DNA of 64,000 nt, from the NCBI RefSeq assembly GCF_000021745.1, contig NC_011666.1, forward strand, positions 4,181,001-4,245,000, read 5' to 3'. Position numbers and translations under genes: made by a program. The notes under the pieces were generated by a model. It made no database searches and was not told the DNA's origin. It saw only the letters and a program-made list of their open reading frames with translations. Below are positions 47,725 through 64,000 of the stretch, one piece after another (the first letter of the stretch is position 1; each line of letters starts with the position of its first letter). Source of the stretch: Methylocella silvestris BL2. Lineage in GTDB: Bacteria; Pseudomonadota; Alphaproteobacteria; Rhizobiales; Beijerinckiaceae.

Positions 47725-48822
47725 ATGATGTCACAGGCTAAGCTTTATTGTCTGGCTACTGACATGAATCTACATTCGTCATCCGACATCCCTCACGGCG
47801 CGGTCCTGAATACAATCGCCACGCCGCCCGTAATCTCCGGATGGACGCCGGGGGACGAGGCCAACTTCGGCCGCAAGCCCTTTTTTCTCAGTCACACGCT
47901 CGCTGGACATCCACTGTTTCAGTTGGACCGTCTCCATCAACTTGCGCAAGACATCCATGCGGCGACGCTCGACCGGCTTTCCTGCGACTGCTGTCTCAGG
48001 ATTTGGCGTGACAGGCCGGATCTGTCGGGCACTGAGCGGATGTCCTCGTGGCGCTCCAAAATCCAGGTGGAGTTGGCACGGGAGGATTTTACGGATGCGC
48101 TGGCTGCCCTGTTCGCCGATTTCAGGGCGGGGCGCGGTTCGATGTCGATCATGCTTTGCCTGGCCGATCAGATCGACCCCGACTTTCGTGCGCTTCTAGC
48201 TCGCGAGAGATCCGAAATCGCGGCGATTGCCGGCGTCGCGGCGCCGGACATAACGTTCTCAGGACTGACGGTCATCATATCTGCGCCCGAAGCCGTCACG
48301 CCGTACCATAACGATCTTGAACAAAACGTTCTTTTCCAGATCCAAGGCTGCAAGGACGTCTATCTCTACAGTCAGGACGATCCGGTCGTCTTGCCGCAAG
48401 ACGTCATCGAGGCGGTCGCGGCCGGCGACGGCGCCGCCGCGCGGTATCGCGCAGAAATCTCAAACCGCGAAGCCTGCTATCGGCTTGAGCCCGGTCTTGC
48501 CGTCCATCACCCCTTGCTGGCGCCGCATTGGGTCAAGAACGATCGCAATCTTTCGGTCAGCGCGTCGATGTTCCTGAATACGCGGGCGAGCGATGAGCTG
48601 GCGCACGCGCATCAGGCCAACCGGATTCTTCGGCAGATGGGCGTGCATCCGCCGCCGCCGGACCTTTCGCAGCCGGCCGACCGGCTCAAGGCGCTGATGT
48701 TGCGCAAAATGTCCGGGCCGAGGGATTCCTATTCGTCGCTGTACCGCGGAATGGAGCGCCTGAAAGATGCGACGGCGCCCCTCCGGCGGGCGCTCGACGC
48801 CATTCGCCGCCGCGCCGCCTGA
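47725..48822 (+). CDS. JmjC/cupin-8-like protein, possible Fe(II)/2-oxoglutarate oxygenase
   Basis: 365 aa with no signal peptide. The cupin-8/JmjC core shows TPYHNDLEQNVLFQIQGCKDVYLY (His195, Asp197, Lys210 pattern) and a later His-rich stretch AVHHPLLAPHW, giving an HxD...H facial triad. Starts are ATG 47725, ATG 47728, or ATG 47764, none with a strong ribosome site. Similar proteins in rhizobia are annotated as cupin-like. It has its own gap on each side with AT-rich upstream DNA (about 47640-47725), and no linked partner gene. Confidence 0.82.
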   Translation: MMSQAKLYCLATDMNLHSSSDIPHGAVLNTIATPPVISGWTPGDEANFGRKPFFLSHTLAGHPLFQLDRLHQLAQDIHAATLDRLSCDCCLRIWRDRPDLSGTERMSSWRSKIQVELAREDFTDALAALFADFRAGRGSMSIMLCLADQIDPDFRALLARERSEIAAIAGVAAPDITFSGLTVIISAPEAVTPYHNDLEQNVLFQIQGCKDVYLYSQDDPVVLPQDVIEAVAAGDGAAARYRAEISNREACYRLEPGLAVHHPLLAPHWVKNDRNLSVSASMFLNTRASDELAHAHQANRILRQMGVHPPPPDLSQPADRLKALMLRKMSGPRDSYSSLYRGMERLKDATAPLRRALDAIRRRAA

Positions 48823-48887
48823 GCGCCGGACTTTCACGCCTGCCGCGCGCGACGCCGGCGCATCGCAAATAGCCCGTAAAATTGCAT

Positions 48888-48915
48888 TTGCGTTCTGCGC
48901 CGCGATGACTATAGT
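48888..48915 (+). promoter_or_regulatory. Possible promoter upstream of secE
   Basis: TTGCGT (48888-48893), 16 bases, TATAGT (48910-48915). Acceptable match only, and a terminator-like hairpin starts about 10 bases downstream of the -10, so transcription from here would meet it at once. Confidence 0.35.
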
Positions 48916-48925
48916 CCACCGACGC

Positions 48926-48963
48926 GGCGCGTGGCCCTTGAGGCTCCGCGCCCTGATTTTTTT
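48926..48963 (+). terminator. Rho-independent terminator between the cupin-like gene and secE
   Basis: Stem 48926-48931 with 48947-48952 and an inner stem 48933-48936 with 48942-48945, loop 48937-48941, then a run of seven T (48957-48963). It lies about 105 bases after the stop of the JmjC-like gene. The remaining leader to secE is about 135 bases. Confidence 0.75.
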
Positions 48964-49047
48964 GTGCGGCAGGCGGCGCCGCGCTGGCCCGGGTTCGTCT
49001 AAACGGTCGGCTCCGTCTCCCTATCGCCTTGGTTGGCAAGCGATTCA

Positions 49048-49072
49048 ATCCAAACCGCTGGGCTGTTTGGAT
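49048..49072 (+). other. Hairpin in the secE leader
   Basis: A perfect 8-bp stem (49048-49055 with 49065-49072) with a 9-base loop, ending 27 bases before the secE ATG. No tRNA-Trp gene is present in this leader, although many alphaproteobacteria have one here. Confidence 0.5.
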
Positions 49073-49099
49073 GTTTCGCGCAGAGGTCTCGAAGTCAAA

Positions 49100-49291
49100 A
49101 TGGTAAATCCCTTCCAGTTCATTCAGGAGGTTCGCACCGAGGCCGGCAAGGTGACTTGGCCGACGCGGCGCGAGACCATGATCACGACCGGCCTTGTTAT
49201 TCTTATGGTCCTGTTCGCAAGCCTTTTCTTCGTGGCGGTCGATCAGACGTTGCGATTCGCCGTGACCTTGCTGATGGGTCTTGGACGTTGA
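49100..49291 (+). CDS. secE: Preprotein translocase subunit SecE
   Basis: Clamp of the SecYEG channel. 63 aa with the short amphipathic helix and one transmembrane helix (residues about 28-60: EVRTEAGKVTWPTRRE precedes the span). This is the short single-span form. The open frame continues far upstream, but MVNPFQFIQEV is the family start. Confidence 0.96.
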   Translation: MVNPFQFIQEVRTEAGKVTWPTRRETMITTGLVILMVLFASLFFVAVDQTLRFAVTLLMGLGR

Positions 49292-49323
49292 TCGCGACAC
49301 AACGGAGCTCGGAAGCTTTCCCA

Positions 49324-49854
49324 ATGAGCATGCGCTGGTACATCGTCCACGCCTATTCGAACTTCGAGAAGAAGGTCGCGGAATCGATCAAGGAGCAGGC
49401 GGCGCAACGCGGCCTCTCGGCCAAGTTCGAGGAAATCCTCGTGCCGACCGAGCAGGTCGTCGAGGTGCGCCGCGGCCGCAAGATCAATTCCGAGCGCAAG
49501 TTCTTTCCGGGCTATGTGCTTGTAAAATGCGACCTTTCGGACGATATCTACCATCTCATCAAGAATACGCCGAAGGTGACCGGCTTTCTCGGCGCCGACA
49601 AGAAGCCGATGCCGATCTCTGATGCTGAGGCGGACCGCATCAAGGGGCAGGTCGCCGACGGCGTCGAGCGGCCGAAAGCGTCGATCTCCTTCGAGATCGG
49701 CGAGACCGTGCGGGTCGCCGACGGTCCCTTCGCCTCCTTCAACGGGACTGTCGAGGAAGTCGACGAGAGCCGCTCGCGGGTCAAGGTCGCGGTGTCGATC
49801 TTTGGACGCGCCACTCCGGTCGAGCTGGAATACGCTCAGGTCGAGAAGGTCTGA
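49324..49854 (+). CDS. nusG: Transcription termination/antitermination protein NusG
   Basis: Couples RNA polymerase to ribosome or Rho. 176 aa. NGN domain (MRWYIVHAYSNFEKKVAE, FFPGYVLVK) and a C-terminal KOW domain (VRVADGPFASFNGTVEEVD). ATG 49324 has GGAG sequence upstream. It is followed by a 175-base gap before rplK. Confidence 0.97.
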   Translation: MSMRWYIVHAYSNFEKKVAESIKEQAAQRGLSAKFEEILVPTEQVVEVRRGRKINSERKFFPGYVLVKCDLSDDIYHLIKNTPKVTGFLGADKKPMPISDAEADRIKGQVADGVERPKASISFEIGETVRVADGPFASFNGTVEEVDESRSRVKVAVSIFGRATPVELEYAQVEKV

Positions 49855-49985
49855 CAGGTTTCAAGAATTCGGGCTTAGCCGCCCGGAGACGCGGCGCAAC
49901 ATTCGCCGCGACACAGACGTGGGAGACAGGGCCCGGCGCGCCACGCCGAAGTCCTTTAAGTCGGACCACGACCGCAACCGCCGCG

Positions 49986-50006
49986 CGAGGTCGTTTTAAG
50001 ACCTCG
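49986..50006 (+). promoter_or_regulatory. Hairpin in the rplK leader
   Basis: A 7-bp stem (49986-49992 with 50000-50006) with loop GTTTTAA, ending 23 bases before rplK ATG, next to its ggag ribosome site (50020-50023). A site for L1 autoregulation is expected in this leader from other bacteria, but this hairpin's role is inferred only. Confidence 0.4.
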
Positions 50007-50029
50007 GCCGGCTTGTATGGGAGTTTAAC

Positions 50030-50458
50030 ATGGCGAAGAAGATCACGGGTTTCGTGAAGCTTCAGGTGCCGGCCGGGGCGGCCAATCCGTCGCCCCCGAT
50101 CGGTCCCGCGCTCGGTCAGCGCGGCTTGAACATCATGGAGTTCTGCAAGGCCTTCAATGCGCGCACCGCGCAGATGGAGAAGGGGACGCCGATCCCGGTC
50201 GTCATCACGGCCTATGGCGATCGCTCCTTCACCTTCGAGATGAAGCTGCCGCCGGTCTCGTATTTTCTGAAGAAGGCGTCCGGCATCGCGTCGGGATCGA
50301 AGACGGCGGGCCGCGGCTTCGCCGGCAAGATCTCCAAGGCGCAGATCCGCGAGATCGCCGAGAAGAAAATGCCCGATCTGAATTGCGCGTCGGTCGACGC
50401 TGCAATGACGATGATCGAAGGCTCCGCCCGGTCTATGGGCCTTGAGATTACGGGGTAA
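50030..50458 (+). CDS. rplK: 50S ribosomal protein L11
   Basis: 142 aa, with [33 protein letters not shown], the thiostrepton-site N-terminal domain (kept intact; listed here as the first 35 residues), and the C-terminal rRNA-binding domain. Ends 4 bases before the rplA ATG. Confidence 0.98.
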   Translation: MAKKITGFVKLQVPAGAANPSPPIGPALGQRGLNIMEFCKAFNARTAQMEKGTPIPVVITAYGDRSFTFEMKLPPVSYFLKKASGIASGSKTAGRGFAGKISKAQIREIAEKKMPDLNCASVDAAMTMIEGSARSMGLEITG

Positions 50459-50462
50459 GAAC

Positions 50463-51158
50463 ATGGCTCACATTGGAAAGCGCATCAGCAAGGCGCGCGA
50501 AGGCATCGACCGGGTGAAGCTGTACCCCATCCGCGACGCAATCGCGTTGATCAAGGAGCGGGCCAGCGCGAAATTCGACGAAACCGTTGAAATCGCGATG
50601 AATCTCGGCGTCGATCCGAAGCATGCGGACCAGATGGTGCGCGGCGTCGTCAATCTGCCGAACGGCACCGGACGCACGCTGCGCGTCGCCGTCTTCGCCC
50701 GCGGCGCGAAGGCCGACGAGGCGACGGCGGCGGGAGCCGACATCGTCGGCGCGGAGGATCTTGTCGCCACCGTGCAGGGCGGCACGATCGCCTTCGACCG
50801 CTGCATCGCAACGCCCGATATGATGCCGCTCGTCGGCCGTCTCGGCAAGGTGCTCGGCCCGCGCGGCCTGATGCCGAACCCGAAGGTTGGAACCGTCACC
50901 ATGGACGTCGCCGCTGCGGTCAAGGCCTCGAAGGGCGGCGCGGTCGAGTTCCGCGTCGAGAAGGCCGGCATCATCCAGGGCAGCGTCGGCAAGGCGTCCT
51001 TCGATGACGACAAGCTCGCTGAAAACATCGCCGCTTTCGTCGACGCCGTGGCCAAGGCCAAGCCGCAGGGCGCCAAGGGCACCTATATTCAGCGGGTCGC
51101 GATCTCGTCGACGATGGGTCCGGGGGTCAAGGTCGACCCCGCCACGCTCACCGCCTAA
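50463..51158 (+). CDS. rplA: 50S ribosomal protein L1
   Basis: 231 aa ([14 protein letters not shown]...). Binds 23S rRNA and, in E. coli, represses its own L11-L1 mRNA. Motifs: [47 protein letters not shown] 50463 lies 4 bases after rplK stop. Confidence 0.98.
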   Translation: MAHIGKRISKAREGIDRVKLYPIRDAIALIKERASAKFDETVEIAMNLGVDPKHADQMVRGVVNLPNGTGRTLRVAVFARGAKADEATAAGADIVGAEDLVATVQGGTIAFDRCIATPDMMPLVGRLGKVLGPRGLMPNPKVGTVTMDVAAAVKASKGGAVEFRVEKAGIIQGSVGKASFDDDKLAENIAAFVDAVAKAKPQGAKGTYIQRVAISSTMGPGVKVDPATLTA

Positions 51159-51210
51159 GGCGTTATTCGCGATTTATTGCTTGACATCGGCCAAAAATTT
51201 GCGCGGGCCC

Positions 51211-51239
51211 TTGGCAGCGCCGATTGGTTGGTCTAAATA
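51211..51239 (+). promoter_or_regulatory. Promoter of rplJ-rplL-rpoB-rpoC
   Basis: TTGGCA (51211-51216), 17 bases, TAAATA (51234-51239). It sits 475 bases before rplJ. A second similar run (TTGACT at 51308-51313, CAAATA at 51333-51338, spacing 19) follows about 100 bases on, so there may be two tandem start points. The rest of the 555-base gap holds the leader structures and no gene. Confidence 0.6.
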
Positions 51240-51568
51240 GGGTGTTCGGGGCTGATCCATGATGGCGCCCCGCACCCATAAAGCTTCCGCGATTGCGAGC
51301 CGTCTATTTGACTTACGGGTTCAGCTTGTTGGCAAATAGGGTTCGTTGTCCGGTGGATAAGGCTGGAGGATAGACGGCGACGTCTGTCCTTTCCGGCCAT
51401 GTCCTGTCCAAGACTGCAGGCGCCAAGCCCTCGGGCGAGGCTTAATTTCTCATCCCCGCGCCGGTTCTCCGGACGGGAAGGAGGCCAGCATAGACGGGGT
51501 TGATGACAAAGTTTCGGATGTGAGGCCGGCCCGCCGGCCCCCTGTCCTTCGATTTTGGTCTACTCCCT

Positions 51569-51685
51569 CTGTCCGGAGCGGCTCGTTCGTTCCGGGGACA
51601 GGCACAGCGCCGTTGCGGCGCGGGTTCGCCCGCAAACCGCCGCGGCAGATGTAGCCCGCGGGCCCGGCCTCTCGAACAAGAGGCC
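51569..51685 (+). promoter_or_regulatory. rplJ mRNA leader with two hairpins (candidate L10-L12 binding site)
   Basis: First hairpin: 51569-51577 pairs with 51591-51601, with a 2-base bulge (51594-51595) like a kink-turn. Second hairpin: 51666-51671 with 51680-51685, loop TCGAACAA, ending 16 bases before the aggag ribosome site (51702-51706) of rplJ. In other bacteria this leader binds L10(L12)4 for feedback control. The match is by position and shape only. Confidence 0.45.
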
Positions 51686-51713
51686 GATCTGGTCCGCTCC
51701 AGGAGAAAGCACT

Positions 51714-52229
51714 GTGGACAGAGCGGAAAAGAAGGAATGCGTCGAGTCGCTTTCCGAAGTCTTTAAATCGACTTCGGTTGTCGTCGTTGCGCATTATTCC
51801 GGGCTGACAGTGGCTCAGATGCAGAATTTGCGCAAGCAAATGCGCGCAGCCGGAGCCGCCGTACAGGTCGCAAAGAACCGTCTCGTCAAGATCGCTTTGG
51901 AGGGTTCGGAGGTCGCTTCGATCGCCGACCTCATGCGTGGCCCGACCCTGATCGCCTATTCGGCGGATCCGGTGGCGGCGGCCAAGGCTGCCGTGGCTTT
52001 CGCCAAGGACAACGACAAGCTCGTGATCCTCGGCGGGGCGATGGGCAAGACCGCATTGAACGCGGACGCCGTGAAGTCGCTTGCGACCATGCCGTCCCTC
52101 GATGAACTGCGCGCCAAGCTCGTCGGCCTCATTCAGGCCCCGGCGACCAAGCTGGCCCAGCTCGTCAATGCGCCGGCCGGCAAGCTCGCGCGGGTCATTT
52201 CGGCTTACGCCGAAAAAGACGCCGCCTGA
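51714..52229 (+). CDS. rplJ: 50S ribosomal protein L10
   Basis: Base of the ribosomal stalk. 171 aa. GTG 51714 ([17 protein letters not shown]) is preferred with AGGAG seven bases upstream; an open frame extends back to 51555. Family pattern [22 protein letters not shown] then the C-terminal helix that binds L7/L12 dimers. Confidence 0.96.
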   Translation: MDRAEKKECVESLSEVFKSTSVVVVAHYSGLTVAQMQNLRKQMRAAGAAVQVAKNRLVKIALEGSEVASIADLMRGPTLIAYSADPVAAAKAAVAFAKDNDKLVILGGAMGKTALNADAVKSLATMPSLDELRAKLVGLIQAPATKLAQLVNAPAGKLARVISAYAEKDAA

Positions 52230-52282
52230 CGGCCCTTTCTTGACAGACAAACATCATCAATTGACCAATCGAAGGAACTGAC

Positions 52283-52663
<381 letters not shown>

Positions 52664-52776
52664 GATCGATCGCATTCGCGATCGCTATCTGAATAACGGC
52701 GGCGCCCCGGAGACGGGGGGCCGTCGAACTGTTGCCGGAAGGTCGTGTTCGAGCCTTACGGTTAAGCGCGGCGCTA

Positions 52777-52884
52777 GAGCATGATGCCGAAAAGTTGCCG
52801 GCTTTTCGGGCGGACGTCATGCTCCAAAGACTTGGAGTCGATCACGATGATTTTGGATTGAATCAATCCAAAATCATCGTGATC
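52777..52884 (+). repeat. RIME-like 108-bp element with two palindromes in the rplL-rpoB gap
   Basis: Left palindrome: 52777-52784 pairs with 52817-52824, plus 52789-52794 with 52802-52807. Right palindrome: a perfect 21-bp stem (52840-52860 with 52864-52884) with loop AAT. Total 108 bases, the size and two-palindrome plan I recall for Rhizobium intergenic mosaic element RIME1. It is transcribed as part of the rplL-rpoB message, where the 21-bp hairpin should fold. A diverged inverted copy is at 19421-19521. Confidence 0.8.
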
Positions 52885-52994
52885 TGAAGCCGCGCCGCGG
52901 GGATCGAACGGTCCCGCTCCCAGTGTCCGAACTGGGGGCGGATGAGGCGGCCTCCCGTTGGGGAGATCGCCGTTTTGAAAGGTGCGAGAGCGAC

Positions 52995-57125
<4,131 letters not shown>

Positions 57126-57246
57126 TTCGCGCCGGAACACCTTGCGGCGCGCGCCTTTTCGGGCGGCGCGCCGCGCCCCGCAATTTTGGTTTCCGGCACG
57201 GGAGCGCGCCTCTGTCGCGCGCCGTCCCAAGCATCAGGAGATGGCA

Positions 57247-61440
<4,194 letters not shown>

Positions 61441-61469
61441 CTGCGCCTGCGACGAAGCAAGCAATCAGG

Positions 61470-61502
61470 AAGGAGCATGGCCTCGGGTCATGCTCCTTTT
61501 TT
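61470..61502 (+). terminator. Rho-independent terminator of the rpoBC operon
   Basis: A perfect 10-bp stem (61470-61479 with 61489-61498), 9-base loop, and six T (61497-61502). It lies 30 bases after the rpoC stop. Confidence 0.92.
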
Positions 61503-61654
61503 GTCTCACGCGTAGCAGCAGGTGCCGTGGGACAAGCTTCGCGATAGTTTGATCGGGCAGAGTTTTGGCGAGCGGAATCCTCCTGCGTTTTTGCGTTTTC
61601 TTCGTCTCATGCGCGTGCCATTGTCGTCGCCGCAAGGGCAATCCGGGTTCCACC

Positions 61655-62428
61655 ATGCATGCAGCAAGGCGCAGCTTCGCAACTTTCGCCGCACTCCTCC
61701 TGATCGCCGCATCGGGCGCGCTGGCGCCGGAGCCTGCGCGCGCGCAATGGCGCAGCTATAGCGGCTATGAGGCCTATCCGTTCTATCCGCCGGCCCCTCT
61801 TCCGGCCTATCCCGACTATCCTTTGCCGCCGGGGGCGCGGCCCTATGGCTCACGACCCGTCGCCCGCGGCGGCGATCCCTATTATGGCGGCTATTATCCC
61901 GACCCCGAGTCGGGCGGCGAAGCTTATGAGCCCCATGGCGGCGACCCGAGGAGCTCGGAACTCGCGGTCAACCACAATCAGCGAACTGCGATGGTGGTGC
62001 CAAATCCCACCAATGAGCCGCCGGGCACGATCGTCATCGACACCCATTCGCGTCATCTGTATCTGGTGCAGCCGGGCGGCCGGGCGATCCAATATGGCAT
62101 CGGCGTCGGCCGCCAGGGTTTTGAATGGAAGGGGACCGCGCGGATCGGGCGCAAGGCCGAATGGCCGCGCTGGATTCCGCCGAAGGAAATGCTGGCGCGC
62201 CGGCCGGACCTGCCGGATTCGATGGATGGCGGCCTTGAAAATCCGCTCGGCGCGCGCGCGCTCTATCTCTATCAGGGCAACAAGGACACCTTGTTTCGCA
62301 TCCACGGCACCAATGAGCCGAACACCATCGGGCAGGCGGTGTCGTCCGGCTGCATCCGGATGATGAACGCCGACGTCATGGATCTGTATGAGCGGGTCGG
62401 CGTCGGCGTGCGTGTGGTGGTGTTGTAG
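61655..62428 (+). CDS. Periplasmic L,D-transpeptidase (YkuD)
   Basis: 257 aa. A signal peptide (about 1-30) is followed by a Pro/Tyr/Gly-rich spacer (about 35-100), then the YkuD domain with IDTHSRHLYLV, His217 in HGTNEP and catalytic Cys233 in SSGCIRM. It should cross-link peptidoglycan or anchor proteins to it. ATG 61655 starts the signal peptide; the frame extends to 61565. It stands alone after the rpoC terminator. Confidence 0.92.
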   Translation: MHAARRSFATFAALLLIAASGALAPEPARAQWRSYSGYEAYPFYPPAPLPAYPDYPLPPGARPYGSRPVARGGDPYYGGYYPDPESGGEAYEPHGGDPRSSELAVNHNQRTAMVVPNPTNEPPGTIVIDTHSRHLYLVQPGGRAIQYGIGVGRQGFEWKGTARIGRKAEWPRWIPPKEMLARRPDLPDSMDGGLENPLGARALYLYQGNKDTLFRIHGTNEPNTIGQAVSSGCIRMMNADVMDLYERVGVGVRVVVL

Positions 62429-62720
62429 CCTGGCGACAGATGCGATGAAGTCTCGTCGCGAAAGCGCCGCGTCAATTTGATCTTAAGCGCTCGCCGCGGC
62501 CTCCGTTCCCTGCGCCCGTGCAGTCGAGCTCAGCGCTCCCCATACTACTTTAATCGGCTCGCAGTCGGGCGCGTGCTTGCGCCAAAACTTTGAAAGGGAC
62601 GATCAGGACGCGAGCGAGCCATCCTGTTTGGTTTTTTGGCTACTTTTCTCGCGCGGTCGCCGCGTGCAAAATTCGGATTGAGAATGGGCTATCCTTTTCC
62701 GCAAGAGCATTGGGTTCCGT

Positions 62721-64000
62721 GTGACGCTGCAAAGAGATCAAGAGCAAAACATTCCGCCTGCGTCTGGCCACCTTATTCACCCGAGGTATCGCCCCGATAT
62801 TGATGGACTGCGCGCCGTCGCCGTTCTCTCCGTGGTTGCGTTTCATGCCTTCCCAAGCGAAATTGGGGGCGGCTTTGTCGGTGTTGATATATTTTTTGTC
62901 ATCTCCGGATTCTTAATCGCCACCATCATTTTCAGCAGTCTTGAACGAGATGAGTTCCGCTTTTCTGAATTCTACAGCCGCCGTATTCGTCGTATTTTTC
63001 CAGCTCTCTTGGCGGTGCTGATAGCCTGTTATGCATTCGGCTGGTTTGCGCTCACTGCGGGTGAGTACCAACAGCTTGGAAAGCATATTGCGGCTGGCGC
63101 CGGGTTTGTATCGAATCTGGTTCTGTGGAATGAGAGCGGATATTTTGACGCCGCAGCTGAGACAAAGCCGTTGCTCCATTTGTGGAGCCTGGGGATTGAA
63201 GAGCAGTTTTACATATTCTGGCCGCTGCTGCTGTGGGCGGCATGGAAAAGACGATTTAACTTGCTGGCGATCACGGCCGGCGTGGCGCTGATTTCATTTT
63301 TGCTGAACCTTACAAAATATCGAAGCGACGGAGTGGCCGATTTTTACTCTCCACAAACCCGATTCTGGGAATTGCTTGCCGGGTCATTGCTTGCCTACAT
63401 GACACAGCACGCCAATCATTTAAGACATAAGGTATGGCCGGGACTCCCGTTCGAGAAATTAGTTTATTCAAAGGCGGTCACTAATCGCAGTGTGGATTTA
63501 CGCGATGTTCAATCCGTGTTGGGCGCTGTATTAATAGCGGCGGGTGTTATATTTATAAATAAGGCAAGCAATTTCCCGGGAACATGGGCGCTCCTGCCAG
63601 TAATCGGCGCGGTGATGGTTATTTCCGCCGGAAAATCCGCATGGCTGAATCGCGTTATTCTATCTAATCGGGTGCTTGTCTGGATTGGTTTAATCAGTTT
63701 CCCGCTCTATTTATGGCACTGGCCGCTATTGTCCTTTGCCAGGGTAATTGAATCCGAAACGCCCAGCCGGTCGATCCGGATCGCTGCGGTGCTGATTTCG
63801 CTGATCCTGGCTTGGATCACTTACAGCGTGATCGAGCGCCCGTTGCGCTTTGGCAAGAAAAATAGAGTGAAGGTGATTTTTCTTGCGGTTTCGATGCTCG
63901 TTGCTGGATACGTTGGCTACACAACCTTGGAAAGAAATGGCCTTCCATTCAGAAGCGGCGTCCAGGAATTCGAAGCAGCTTTGAGCTTTATGAAGTGGCG
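62721..64000 (+). CDS. Acyltransferase 3 (OafA/YrhL-type) family protein, 3' end outside the window
   Basis: At least 426 aa; the frame runs off the window. GTG 62721 (MTLQRDQEQNIPP) is the only plausible start. The N-terminal RYRPDIDGLRAVAVLSVVAFH has catalytic His42, with GGGFVGVDIFFVISGFLI and LLHLWSLGIEEQFYIFWPLL, the standard family motifs, and about ten membrane helices. Members O-acetylate polysaccharides or lipid A; a C-terminal SGNH domain is common and would lie outside. The base composition is visibly lower in GC than upstream genes, which suggests acquisition. The 292 bases before it show no gene. Confidence 0.9.
   Translation, partial: MTLQRDQEQNIPPASGHLIHPRYRPDIDGLRAVAVLSVVAFHAFPSEIGGGFVGVDIFFVISGFLIATIIFSSLERDEFRFSEFYSRRIRRIFPALLAVLIACYAFGWFALTAGEYQQLGKHIAAGAGFVSNLVLWNESGYFDAAAETKPLLHLWSLGIEEQFYIFWPLLLWAAWKRRFNLLAITAGVALISFLLNLTKYRSDGVADFYSPQTRFWELLAGSLLAYMTQHANHLRHKVWPGLPFEKLVYSKAVTNRSVDLRDVQSVLGAVLIAAGVIFINKASNFPGTWALLPVIGAVMVISAGKSAWLNRVILSNRVLVWIGLISFPLYLWHWPLLSFARVIESETPSRSIRIAAVLISLILAWITYSVIERPLRFGKKNRVKVIFLAVSMLVAGYVGYTTLERNGLPFRSGVQEFEAALSFMKW

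Noticed and set aside
48823-49099. Expected tRNA-Trp gene before secE
   Set aside because: Read base by base for a cloverleaf and CCA anticodon arm; none present. The region has a terminator and a hairpin instead.
51181-51186. Perfect TTGACA after rplA as a -35 box
   Set aside because: No acceptable -10 at 15-19 bases; the TTGGCA/TAAATA pair just downstream is better.
61470-61498. rpoC terminator stem resembling the end of the RIME-like repeat (GAGCATG...CATGCTC)
   Set aside because: Only the seven-base tips agree; it has its own U-run and no second palindrome, so it is treated as an ordinary terminator.

Overview
The window is a GC-rich (low-to-mid 60s %) stretch of an alphaproteobacterial chromosome, almost certainly Rhizobiales (Hyphomicrobiales). 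The signs are a split F0 ATP synthase operon with two b-type subunits, an N-terminally typical rhizobial RpoC, a dihydroorotase-like protein lacking its metal motif behind pyrB, and two RIME-like palindromic repeats. A Beijerinckiaceae-type methylotroph relative (Methylocella, Methylocapsa or Rhodoblastus) would fit, but that is an inference from general character only. No tRNA, rRNA, CRISPR array, transposase or prophage gene was seen. Most of the window is ordinary core genome.

Layout. 0-3.5 kb: the 3' end of a transglutaminase gene facing the F0 operon atpI-B-E-F'-F, which has a near-consensus promoter. 3.6-7.9 kb: smc and a DsbA-like gene. 8.2-13.3 kb: an orphan peptide-binding protein, an invasion-associated-locus-B gene with an apparent frameshift in its signal peptide, and a histidine kinase/response regulator pair. 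13.5-24.2 kb: the envelope and isoprenoid block pyrH-frr-uppS-cdsA-dxr-rseP-bamA-lpxD-fabZ. It stops at fabZ: lpxA, lpxI and lpxB do not follow, and the LpxD has lost its catalytic histidine. 24.2-33.8 kb: qor and recO, then reverse-strand rpmG, an MFS transporter, DUF983, DUF302, rnr and topA.

34.1-43.1 kb: pyrB and the pyrC-like gene, then an accessory block (DUF4188 protein, cupin, a c-type cytochrome of unknown role, a membrane GGDEF protein) and glnK-amtB under a sigma-54 promoter. 43.2-47.4 kb: plsY-dprA facing aroQ-accB-accC. 47.7-48.8 kb: a lone JmjC/cupin-8-like gene. 49.1-61.4 kb: secE-nusG-rplK-rplA-rplJ-rplL-rpoB-rpoC with leader hairpins and a clear terminator. 61.7-64 kb: an L,D-transpeptidase and the start of an acyltransferase whose base composition is visibly lower in GC, perhaps the edge of an acquired region.

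The genes serve ATP synthesis, chromosome segregation and topology, pyrimidine and fatty-acid precursor supply, lipid A and outer-membrane assembly, and the core of transcription and translation. I found no convincing undescribed multi-gene system. The best leads are the histidine-less LpxD in a truncated lipid A cluster, the ialB frameshift, the two inverted copies of a roughly 100-bp two-palindrome repeat (rplL-rpoB and rseP-bamA spacers), the rearranged topA/pyrBC/plsY-dprA neighbourhood with its accessory insert, and the leader structures before secE and rplJ.
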